Assembly (NCBI GenBank): GCA_900239685.1
Contig: OENT01000301.1
Location: 1 to 64,000, forward strand
Direction: 5' to 3'
Origin: Rotaria macrura
Taxonomy: Eukaryota > Rotifera > Eurotatoria > Philodinida > Philodinidae
DNA: 64,000 nucleotides
The notes beneath the pieces are model-generated. The model was not told where the DNA came from and searched no databases. It was given only the letters and a program-made list of their open reading frames with translations. The position numbers were made by a program, and so were the translations under genes. Below are positions 12,269 to 23,956 of the stretch, in pieces; position 1 is the stretch's first letter; each line of letters begins with the position of its first letter.

Positions 12269-15200
12269 ATGAACAAAAACAACATAATGAAAATACTCCT
12301 CGTTGTATTTCTATGTGTTCATACCGCCTATTCACTCGAACTAAGTAAATATATTTGGTTTAAACAAATCGAATCATTCTATTTCTTGTCGTTGTTTATT
12401 TCTAATTCATAGAAAAACTATCCAGTTGTCAAACAGCATTAGGAATGCAATCTGGCTCTATACTTGATTCATCAATATCAGCATCGAGCAGTTATGATTC
12501 AAATAGTGTTGGACCTAAAGCTAGTCGGTAAGTCATATATTTATCGAGCGACATATGTCATTACATAATTCATTGACATATGCTCTTTTCTATTCTCGAG
12601 TACATCAACAATGAGACTTTGATGGGTCATGATTCACTTGTCATTTGAGATAAAGAGAGCCTAGTTCTAACATCAATGATCAATATAGTACATGTAACTT
12701 CAACGGACAAAAAGAAAAAGAATGAAAGAAGCATAACATTCGAAATATATATCCCCTAGGCATCCCATTGCATGACAATGAGATTTATGTTCTTCTTATA
12801 GAGCTCGAACCGAACAGTACGGTGGTGCATGGTGTCCATTGAATCAAATAACATCGATACCAAATGAATGGTTAGAAATTGATTTCGGAAATTTAACTTA
12901 CTTAACACAAGTTGAAACTCAAGGCAGATTCGATAATGGACGTGGAAAAGAATATGCTGATTATTATACATTAATGTATACACGATCGAATCACATCAGT
13001 AATGATGATACTAATGAGGATGATTACGATGATGATTTAACGTCATGGACAGAATATAAACCCAGAATAATGCATAATGATGATTATAATTCATCATGGA
13101 TACGAGCCAATCAAAATACTTATATGGGTGAAATTCGTCAATTAAGTATGTGATAATATTAAATTAAACTTTTAAGTAAACATGTCATTTTCATTCATTT
13201 AGATCCACCTATTGTTGCTAAACGTCTTCGTTTTTATCCTGTTAGTAAACAAACTCGAACTGTCTGTATGCGTGTTGAAGTGTATGTAGAGAATCTTAAC
13301 TTAAATAGAATCAATATTGTTTTTATTCTATATAGTTATGGTTGTCTATTTTCTGATGGTATTGTATCTTATACAATGCCACAAGGACGAAATGATATAA
13401 ATTCATTAGGTGATGATACATATGATGGAAAATATGTATCAGAAACAAATATGTTAATCGATGGTTTAGGACAATTATCTGATGGTATAACTGGTTCCGA
13501 AGATATGTCATTGATTGATGGGCGTCAACCATGGATTGGTTGGTCGAATGAATCAAATACACATGTAACAATAATATTTCAATTTGATTATATACGTCAA
13601 ATGAATCGTGTAACTATACATACAAATAATGTTTTTTCAAAACAAATATCAATATTTAAAACAGCTATTGTTACATTTTCATTGAATGGGGAACGAACAA
13701 GTTATTCAAATGCAATTATTTCAGAACAAAATCGTGATGAACTCTATGATATACCACGCCCAATACTTATACAATTGAATGGTCATATTGCAAAATATGT
13801 ACGTTTAGATTTGTATTTTGATTCGAAATGGTTATTAATTAGTGAAATCACATTTGATTCACAAATTTACAATGAGAAATTCGATAATAAAAATGATGAC
13901 TATTTTCTAAATATCAATCGACAAATTTCCTTGTCGTCGTCGTCTTCGTCGCCTTCTTTGTATCTCCTTGATCAAATGAAAATGGTTACAGATATACGTA
14001 AACGACATCGCGATGTAGTACAAGCAACAACATTGAAATCAGCAACAACGAAATCTTTTTCACCCCCACATTTCTCAAATTTAATTACAACAGAATTATC
14101 TTTGGCATTTTTTATTGGAGCATCATTAGCTATTGGTCTTCTATTAGTTGTTTCACTTGTATGGCTAATACGACGAAAGAAAAAACTTCAATTTCAAAAG
14201 TAAGATACAACATTAAACCCTATGATTGTTTTATTTTTCAACATGAAATTCATAGAAATAATATAATTGTCTAATCATTTTCATTACTTAGGCTAACAGA
14301 AAAACCATGTAATAATTCTTCGTGCTACACATATCCAACATTACCCATACGTGAATTTCATGATTTAAATGCTCCTGTCACAAGTGCTATTGATGATCGT
14401 GAATATGCTGTACCAGACGTTAATTTCTATACAACATTTACACATAGTCCACATGTAAATCTTCATAAAAAACACATACCACCATTATCATCGACTTCCT
14501 CGTATACATGCAGTCCTCGTTTAATACGAACATCAAATATAAATCGTTATCCGACTTTGAAACCACTTCCAATGCATTGTTGTATGCATCAACAATATTT
14601 AACGATGCAAAATCGCCAACCATCGATAACATCTAATTCCAATATGATTTTATATTGTCCAACAGAAGAATTTCAATCGATTGAAGCTCTTTGTGGAAAT
14701 AGTTTAATGATTAAAATAAATTCAAATATTGATAATCAACACATGCCAACAAAAGAAATTCATTCAGATGCTATAAATTTCATGGAAAAACTTGGTGACG
14801 GATTATTTGGTAACATACATTTAGCTGAAATAAAATCAATCAATAATAATGAAAAACAAACTGTTATTGTTAAATCACTAAATGACAATGTTGATGAGAG
14901 ACAGAAGTAAGTATTTTTGTTTTAACCATAAGCAATAAGCTGAACTCTATCGATCGAAACAAAACGGATTTTGAAATAAGCATAGATTAGTGTTTGCTCA
15001 CTTAGAATTTCAACGAAGTCTAGTATTTTTTTTTCTTGTGTCAAAGATAGAACATTTCCATCTATTATGATTCTTAGATGAAATGACAATATTTCCTCTC
15101 AGTAGAACGATTCTGTTGTGTTGAAGTTTTCAAGACGTACTTGACTAGAGTATACTACTCTTCACTCGAGAACTTTTTAAAGAAAATGATTGAATAGAAA

Positions 15201-16303
15201 TCAGTCGTTACCGTTGGACAAGTCTTATCAACTCTAATACTAAGTATAGCAATCGAGAACTTGACAAAATTAGTTAGCTACATGTTTTATAAACATAGAA
15301 TCTATAGACTCATGATAATGGCAGTACTGATCTCTCGAATGATGAATCAAAACATCTACATTGGTCTTCTAGTAGTTCTTTTGTATGAATGTCAATCAAC
15401 ATTTACTAAACTGGTATTTGACATCAAAACAAGAGATCCAACGATTTATTCGCAAATGATAGCAGACGTAACTATGACTAGCATATTTCTATCCATGAGA
15501 TAAAAATTGTTTTTAAACTCTATTTTGAAATTATGTTACTAGTATGATTAATATTTAGATTATTATTTTGGAAAGAAATTGATCTACTATCAACATTGAA
15601 TGATTCTAATGTATGTTCATTATTGGGTACATTAAATAATCAACGAACAGTGGCTATATTTGAATATTACACACTTGATTTATATCAATATCTTCGTCAA
15701 CAATCTATACCAATGGATAATTGTTCAGCATCAAGTTTTCTACTATCATTAGCATGCCAAATCGCATCGGGAATGAAATATTTATCAATAAACCAAATAA
15801 TTCATCGAGATTTAGCAGCTAGAAATTGTTTGATTTCAACAGCAAACAATCAATTACATATAAGTGACGTAGCTATGGTTAAACCTGAATATGCAAATGA
15901 TTATGCACGTGTCGGACGTTCACAAACACGTATTGCTCTACGATGGGCTGCATGGGAATCAATATTTCTTAATCGATTTTTTCCAAAGTCCGATGTTTGG
16001 TCATTTGGTGTAACACTTTATGAATTATATACATATGGACGTCAACGTCCCTATCATGCACTGACAAATGAACAACTTGTTCAACAATTCGCTTCGTTTT
16101 CACAAGAACATTTAACAACAGTACCATTAAATAATTTTGTCATGTTAGCAAAGCCAGAATTATGTTCCAAAGAAATCTACGATATGATGTGTGAATGTTG
16201 GCAAAGAGATTCTCTACAACGTCCGTCGTTTACTGATATACATACGTTTCTACTTGGTCGAGCTTCAGGCTCAGCACCATTGGTAATAGCAGAACAATTG
16301 TGA
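12269..16303 (+). CDS. Discoidin domain receptor tyrosine kinase (DDR-like)
   Basis: Seven exons with continuous phases: 12269-12344, 12413-12527, 12802-13145, 13203-13281, 13336-14199, 14292-14906 and 15559-16303; 945 residues, near the usual DDR length. Exon 1 gives a signal peptide (KILLVVFLCVHTAYS). An F5/8-C discoidin domain follows (CQTALGMQSGSI, DSNSVGPKASRARTEQYGG, AWCP), then the discoidin-like second domain (YGCLFSDGIVSYTMPQG, DGLGQLSDGITG). A single TM segment (SLAFFIGASLAIGLLLVVSL) is followed by RRKKK, a long juxtamembrane region and a C-terminal tyrosine kinase: Gly loop GDGLFG, beta-3 Lys in VIVK, HRDLAARN and the KSDVWSFGVTLYE helix. Vertebrate DDRs bind collagen; the ligand here is unknown. 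Oddities: DFG reads DVA, and the activation loop has Y-x3-YA instead of Y-x3-YY. The orthology class is clear; activity is uncertain. Confidence 0.93.
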
Positions 16304-19300
16304 AAACGAAAGAGATGTTGTTATGCTTTTTGTTTTGCAGTTGTTTCGAGTTGAAAAAAGCGAACAAAATAATTAGTATTCTTTTTTTTTGTGGAGATAT
16401 TTACGATTATGTTTTGTTTTTTTTTATTTTTCATTTTGTATGTGTATGTGTGTATTGGCTTCAGTCAGATTTCTTATTCGAGTTTATGTATGTCTGTATA
16501 TATATAAAGAAAGAGAGATTATTATAATAATGATGATGTGAAAGTAATAAAAAGAATCTTGACAATGATTTAAACTTTTTACATGCATTAAGACATGTTT
16601 TATGGATTGAAATATGAACGAGTAAAATCATGATGTCATTCGTCGTCGTGCTTTGTGATTATATGATTGTAGGAGAAAGAAAGAGAAGAAGGAAAAAAAA
16701 ATCTCTTTGTGTATATACCTAATTATAGACAACGATCCACGACAATCATATCATGAGCATGACATTAAGGGAAAATGTGAAAACAAAATAAAATTTTTAC
16801 ATTCTCGTTTGCTTTAGATTTTTCTTTAGAAATTTTCTCATCTCTACTAAGATAATTTAAACGGAACAACTCAATCAATAATATGTTCTTTTTGAGCGTA
16901 AAAGAAAATACTTCAGACTTGTTTGATGCTCAGTCTTTTTTCGGCTTTTCGTTAAACTGAATTTCTGGTGTAGAGTAACACGTACTTTTCATCAATCTGA
17001 ATAATGATTAGTGACGAGCAGCACTCTCTTATGACTACAATTGAACTTGACTGACATCCGGTGGAAATCTTGACAAAACTAAATTAGTTTTTTTCCGGTT
17101 CATTTATGCTCAATTTGCTTCGCTAGAAGACAATTTTGAAGTTACATTGGTTTTATAAGATTATGAAAGCCAATTATAGAATTAACCATAATTTGATCGA
17201 CTATTGTCGTTGTAGTTGTTTATAAAGATGCTCGTCGTATGAAAGATCACGTAGTAAAATAAAAAATGTTTGCCTACGAGTCATTTCTCAAGAAGCGCTT
17301 CGTCGTTATGGATACAGATGAATATCAGTCAGTCTGTTTCGGCTCTGGATGAGTGTACAAGTGTTATGAGTTTGACCACTTCAAGTATGTGCTGCATACA
17401 TATATTTACTTTTCATTGATCATATGTAATTTGGAAAGTTTGACTATTTGTTCGTAAACATAAGAAAACAATCAAAAAATGACAATCTAATTGGTTACCA
17501 ATTAAATTTTTTGCGTAGGAGAATATGACTAAAGTCTATTCTCTAAACAATATTTTCAAGTCCTTATAAAAAGAGAAACTTCTTTCACAAAAAAAGATTC
17601 AGATAACAGAATAAGAAAACTCTTAATAACTATAACAGGTAACTATATATTACTATTCAGTGTCTTCATCTGGTACTGAATTCATCATTGAGAAGAAAAC
17701 GTATCGCAATATGAGAAGATAAGAATTTAATGTGTATTTTGGAAAGTAAGTATGTACGTCTTTCTGTCAGTATTAACAATAGAATATTGTTCTCTCGATT
17801 CTGTTTATCCAATCAGAGAGCCTATCAAGATCCATGATCACCACTATGTTATAATTTAATAATTGAAAAAACTTATCGCGTTTCTATGCCGAAATTTTTC
17901 AAGTTTGTTTTTCACGTGCAATCAAATTTAAGTCAGTTCTTCTAGAACTAACATTAGAAACTTGTCGCATCTACCTTTGACACATTACTAATGATTCATA
18001 TCATTCACGAATCAACAATTGAGAGAAAATCCTAACTTTGGAAATACTTGGATTATATTCGTGCTGTTAAATGCACTCAAATCATACTTGACACTACTTC
18101 AAATGACTTCAATATTCACCGATTAACTTACTCAAGATCAGAAAACGTTCATCTCTTCGACTTCAATACTCTCTTTTTCGAAGCATTTGAAATCGTTTTG
18201 CTTTCCATTAATCTTCTTATTCTGACCATCAAGCGTTGATTCATTCAGCACAAGACATATCTGCAAAATAGATCAACCAATAAAATTCATATACACAATT
18301 TGACAGTTGATTATTCCTTTTCAGGTCATCAACGTTACGCAACGACTAACTCTGAGAAAAGATAATTATTAATTAATGACAAACTAAATGCTACGGGCGC
18401 TTTAGATTATTTGTTAATAAACTGCATAAATGTGGTCGATGCCATTATTATCTTTTCACTAAGTATGTTTATCATTAAAATAAGAAGTCACCATAATATA
18501 TTCTCAAGTTACTAATACATTTTAATGTAAACTCGTGTACTGATTCTTACCTATGACTATTCGTATGATAACTATGGTCGATGTCTATCGATACTGTATT
18601 AGGTATCAGTCAATAGCTGATTATTGGCGTAACGATCAATTCCCAATAAAGAAATAAGATTGGGAAACTATTCGAACTAGAATTTTATCTCTTTACATGC
18701 GTGATTTAGTGTTAGTTTTTTGAATTAATTAATTGATTATTTTAGAATTGATAAAGAATTCAGTACTATGTGATCTTGACGGATTGTCAGCTTTAGAAAT
18801 TGATTAGATCATAATTTATTTGACTGTTAGTTGGTTGTTTCGTGAAAGATAACTGCTTACATGAAGGATTTCAACTCGTCTTTTTATGTTCATTTTATAC
18901 AAGACGTAGTTTTAATCATTTTTTTCATATAGTTTAGTTGAGTTATCAAAGCAAGACTATTCTTATTACAGAATTCGAACAATGTTAACTAATGCGACAT
19001 TCAATTCGTATAAATTACTTCAAATAAATCTTTCATAAACTAGAAGAGATCTTAAGGTAAAATTCATTCGTTAAGTAATCTCTTATTGAATTATATTTCA
19101 ATTAATGCATATGATACTAAAATATATAAATGTGGTCTACTCCAACTACGGTGAATTGACATGAGACTTAGCCTTGCTATAATAATATTGTTAAATAAAA
19201 TTTCATTTAAATTCTTCCATATTACGATCAACTTCAATTATATGTATTTCATTCTCAAGAGCAACATATGTCAATAAAATTTCATCACTAATACGTTGAT

Positions 19301-20678
19301 AAATGCAAAGAAATTAAGGACAAAATCGCTTTTTCGTTTAATTAAGTATTTTTCATCAACGGTAACAAATGCTCGCTATAGTGACTGCTTATTGAGAATA
19401 GCGATAATAATTATTTGGATAACCTTGAAAATTGATTGCATTTAATAATGGTAACATATTTTGCGAGTTATTTCTACTTTTATTCTTTCTACACACGCAC
19501 ACGGTCTCAAAAATTGCCACTATTGCTCGTAATGATCGCATGTAACGCATGCTAACTAACATGTTCAAATATGAATATGAAATTTTGTGATGAATCGATG
19601 GCACTCGCTGTCTTATCTGTAATATGATAATTTTGTATTATCTAAAAGGATTCTATCGAAAAATAGTCAAGTATTTGTACATGTAGTTTATTTTGTGCAA
19701 GATCAGAAAATATTTGAAACGAAAATTTTGAAAAATTATTCTTTTTCTTTCATTGTTTACAATAACCAGAGTTGTGAATACAGCTGATGATCCCAGATGA
19801 ATTCAACAGAAATTCAGGAAAAAAACCGTTGCTATGCTATAGCATTATATTGACATTTATCAGTGAAGTTGTCGTAATATAGAGACTTTACGAATCGCCA
19901 TTTTACAAATCCTTACTGACTTGAACATATGAGCAGTAGAAAGATAACTAGTGCAAAGTTCACATGGTATTTTTCAATCAAATAAAGCAATTGCCATCTA
20001 TGTCTGTTCCAATTTGCTCAGTAGGAAAAGAAAAGAACGTATCAAGAAAGGCATGAATCATATTTTTAAAGTTCTTTCATCTACAATCGAATGAATGATG
20101 AACCTATGAATCATCGATTCAATTTGGAATCAGAATTCATTGATGCATTGAAATGAAACCTCGTTTTTAAAACAGCACTTGTAACCGTATATGATATGTA
20201 TCATTGATATAAATTATTAACAACATTCACATGTTCTGATCAGTTACCATTGAAAAGTTGACATCAACATTATTTCACTTGTTGACTATTCTCAGTGAAA
20301 ATCATCTGTATGTCTGTTAGGATGCGACTGTACTATAGCACCATCCTTTATGAGAAACATAAATTTTCGAAAAATTAAATATTTACATAAGAAGACTATT
20401 TAAATTATCACACTAACATCATCATTAGGTTTTTCGATGGTACGATCACATCTAGATGTCGCCCATCTGTATGTATTTGACATAGGTTCCCATTACTCAT
20501 CACAGTTTCAATAATAGTAGATCACGTACTGTTAGACACAAAAAGAAGTTATAGTGCATAAATAAGTATACATGTTTATTCATCGATATTTACCGTGATT
20601 TCTTAAGACAACTTTCAAGTATTATCTGTATTATGTTCGAGACGTCTATGTGTATATAATCATTTTCAATTATATTCA
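16304..20678. other. Intergenic, no gene recognised
   Basis: An AATAAA-type signal near 16546 probably belongs to the kinase gene. The rest is AT-rich with no exon I can support. On the minus strand near 19211-19310 about 30 codons read plausibly (ISDEILLTYVALENEIH) and end at a stop. No acceptor or upstream exon was found, so it is at most an old gene fragment. Confidence 0.5.
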
Positions 20679-22207
20679 ATGGGTAATCATCATTCAGTTA
20701 AACGTGAATGTTTACATGAAGCGATTCGACGAAAAGATGTAAAAAAAATTAAACAAATCGTTTATAATAATGATATAGATTTTATTAAAAATGATTTCAA
20801 ATCACTTGAACTTGCTACATTATATAATTTAACTGAAGTTGTTGAACTTCTTCTCAGTCGTGGCTGTGTACCAAGAGATAAGCGAACGGCGCGAGCATTC
20901 GATCTTGGTAAATAATAATTTTGAAAATTTAATAACAGGGAACTTGATTTCATGTGTTTGCTTGTTTTTCTTGTTTAGCTGTTTGGAAATGTCATAAAGA
21001 TATTGCCACAATGTTTTTGAAAGCTGGCATTGAATATAAGGGACGAAATCAATTCAATGAAACAATTTTATTCGTTTCTGCTTGTGGAAATAATTCGACG
21101 CTGACAGAAATTCTTATAGAAGGTGGCTGTGATTTAAATGAATGTACACGTAGTTGGACTGCTTTGCATGTTGCTGCAGCAAGAAATCATGATGAAGTAT
21201 TACGAGTACTTGTTAAACATGGATGTGATTTAAATATTCGTGATCGTGATGGTAAAAAAAAGACTTCCATGAATTATATATTTAAAGAGAGAGTCTGAAA
21301 GAATCCGATTGAATACAATAGTTCATTTTCAAGCACTGATGATAAAACATTTTTCTTCAAATTCGGAATTAATCATAAAAATCAAATAGATTATACATCG
21401 CTGCTCGGCGATGAAAAACATACACATGATCTCTAAAAATTGATACATTAGATTTCAAAATAGTTAGAAATATTCTGGATCGATTCATTTTGTCTTCGTC
21501 GATACTTCGCACAGCAAATTCATATAGAAACTGAGATTATCAACAATCATAGAGAGAACTGTATTTTCGTTCCGTGTCGAACACCATGTATTTTTCAGTT
21601 TATCAGTCAAATAGTATTGTAGAGAATAATATTTTTCGTAAACATTTTGAAAGATTCAATCTAGTTTCTCAGTATTGCTTGATACAAAAAAGTTCTTCAT
21701 CGTTATTGAAAATGAAGTTTGAAGTTGACAATTAACTTCAATGAGAAGACAACGTCACTTGAATTCCATCGGATTCATTAAAGACTCATCGGCAATGTTC
21801 TCAAACTGATTATTTATCTTTACACTGCTTCAGGTTTTAACGCTCTTATGTTGGCTATATTGAATGAAAATCTTAAAAATATAAAGCTACTTGTTCAATG
21901 TGGCTGTTCCATCAATCTCGAAGAATTATATTCAACACCATGTGTTGCTAAACAATTAGCGAAGTATCCTGAAATCGAACGAATACTTTGGAATGAATGT
22001 ACACGTGCTAAAACTTTAAAAGAGATATGTCGTTTTCGAATACGTTCAGCATTGGGACAACGAACATGGAAGAAAACATCACCATTACCTTTACCAGCAC
22101 GATTAAAAGATTATGTTGCACTTAAAGAATTATTTTTTTCATGGGAAGAACAACAGCAAATAACATTAACACGATCTCCTCGCACGAATCTTCAAGCAAT
22201 TCAATAA
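20679..22207 (+). CDS. Ankyrin repeat and SOCS box protein (ASB-like)
   Basis: Three exons (20679-20907, 20979-21251, 21834-22207), all joins in phase 1, 291 residues. Ankyrin repeats fill the first two thirds: LELATLYNLTEVVELLLSRG, TILFVSACGNNSTLTEILIE, TALHVAAARNHDEVLRVLV and NALMLAILNENLKNIKLLVQ. The C-terminal stretch (LKEICRFRIRSALG, then LPLPARLKDYV) matches a SOCS box, with the Leu-Cys BC-box core and LPLP motif. Family role: substrate receptor of Elongin B/C-Cullin 5 ubiquitin ligases; the substrate cannot be told. The start ATG (MGNHHS) begins MGxxxS, a possible N-myristoylation site. It is followed 174 bp later on the same strand by p22phox. Confidence 0.87.
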
Positions 22208-22289
22208 TTTAAGTCTACTTTTATGTATCTTTTGTTTGTTTGTTTGTTTCTCTAAATGACTAGTCACATTTTATGTTGTCAATTGTTTT

Positions 22290-22355
22290 CATATTATATA
22301 TTCATATATATATATATATGTATATATATGTATATATATGTATGCATATATATAG
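22290..22355. repeat. TA-rich microsatellite between ASB-like and p22phox genes
   Basis: Alternating TA with TATATATATG interruptions fills much of the 174-bp gap between the two genes, leaving little room for an independent promoter. Confidence 0.8.
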
Positions 22356-22381
22356 ATGTATTTAAATATTTCTAGATAAAT

Positions 22382-22906
22382 ATGTTGACAGCAGATGTAC
22401 CACCAAAAGCACATGTACTTACATCTACTATTGAATGGGCTATGTGGGCTAACGAACACGTTCTATTAACCGGTTATGTTTTAGCAATATTCAGTATTTT
22501 AACAATTATTTTAAGATTTCCATTATGGCCAATAGGTATTTATGGACTTATCATTTCATTATTTATTATACTTATTGAATACCCACGCAGTGGTCGTATC
22601 GTTAAAAAGTCAAAAGCACGGCCATTGCAAAAATATCCATCAGTATTACTGATAAAATTAGGCGTGTTGACACGAAATTATTTTATTCGTTTTGTTGTTT
22701 ATACTCTTTTGAGCTTTCCTTGCCTTTTTCTAATCGCAACTATTACACCAGCTATATCGCTGATAATTGGCGCTGGTGCTTATGGCTTAGCAGCACTCTA
22801 TGAAGAACAATGGAAACCAGTGGAACCGACAACAACGGATGATGCAGTACCAATGCCAACACGACCTCCACCACGTACAGCTGCATATGTTCCATCGAAT
22901 GCATAA
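22382..22906 (+). CDS. CYBA: Cytochrome b-245 light chain, p22phox
   Basis: A single uninterrupted 174-codon frame. The N-terminal IEWAMWANEH block closely matches the signature opening of p22phox. Hydrophobic segments follow at roughly residues 28-48, 50-66, 98-120 and 122-140. Conserved family blocks include EYPRSGR, TRNYFIRFV and ALYEEQWKPVEP, then a C-terminal proline-rich stretch (PTRPPPRTA) equivalent to the SH3-docking region that p47phox binds in vertebrates. p22phox is the membrane partner that stabilises NOX1-4 NADPH oxidases; no NOX gene lies in this window. An acceptor-like TTTCTAG ends 6 nt before the ATG. Unlike its neighbours the coding region lacks introns. An AATAAA lies near 23020. 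Confidence 0.93.
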   Translation: MLTADVPPKAHVLTSTIEWAMWANEHVLLTGYVLAIFSILTIILRFPLWPIGIYGLIISLFIILIEYPRSGRIVKKSKARPLQKYPSVLLIKLGVLTRNYFIRFVVYTLLSFPCLFLIATITPAISLIIGAGAYGLAALYEEQWKPVEPTTTDDAVPMPTRPPPRTAAYVPSNA

Positions 22907-23956
22907 ACGTTGTTAACATTTTTTTCCCTACTATAATAAGTACATATTATTTTGATACTGTAAATATATTGTATATCTACTAATGTTTAACTTCAACTAT
23001 TGATATTATTTTATTTAAATAAACATTATTAACAGTTCTGAAATCTTGCGAATGCTTTTGATGAAAATCATCATTAAATAATCTTATTTCCCGTATTTCT
23101 GCTAAGCTAATGTGAATATTATGAAGTGCTAAATATTACTTTCAGTTTCTTCATATTACGTTGAGTACATGTGGATAAAGGAAATTATTCATCTTCAAGA
23201 TACACTCTTTTGAAGACTGATAGGGTATGTTAAAAAATGGACGAGGTAAATTCATCTATTACCTATAGCAGTAGATTAAGAAATGTAGTAGTAATATTGT
23301 AGGTTTATAGTAAGTATCTGTTTCTTATTGATTTAAATGCGTTGAAACAAGATATCAAGTAAAGTAAAATGGTAACATCAATCAATCGTATGTTGTAGTC
23401 TTTTCCATAGACTAGCTCACACTGAACAGTGATCTATCATTTGTGTTAACTCGAAAACTATGGAGATCACATCAATCTAATGAAAAAACTACTAGGTCTT
23501 GAATAATTCATTGTCTCAAACAAATATTCATATACGCTCCTATAATAGTCCTAAAAATAGTTTGACTAGAGTTTAGAAATTTGAAAAATCACATTCATCT
23601 TGATGAAGGTATTCACGGACAGAAATTGTTAGTCAGGAACTCAAGTGAGTTGAAATGTATCGAAATATTTTTCAATTCTTAATAAAAGAAAATTTCCATA
23701 TCCAACCTATTGTACAGGGATTAAAATCATGGACTGTATAAAACGGAATTGAATATCTACATTGACATTGTGTAATAGTTTTCTAATACCTGAATTCGAT
23801 TATTACTGTTTGTAAAAAATAAACTATTCTATGTGATGACCAATAAATGTGTGCTTTATCTAACCGCCTTGTTTCTTTAAGAATCAATATTCTGTATCGA
23901 TTGCCTGTATTTATTTACTTTATACGTATATCTGACATAGAAAGAGAAACAAGAGT
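22907..23956. other. Convergent intergenic region, no gene seen
   Basis: About 1 kb between the plus-strand p22phox gene and the minus-strand DCC1 gene, so both genes end here. AATAAA-like signals occur near 23020 (plus). Nothing else was recognised. Confidence 0.6.

Noticed and set aside
15261-15503. 80-codon plus-strand frame between kinase exons
   Set aside because: It lies inside the 652-bp intron separating kinase exons 6 and 7, which join in phase and by family similarity without it.
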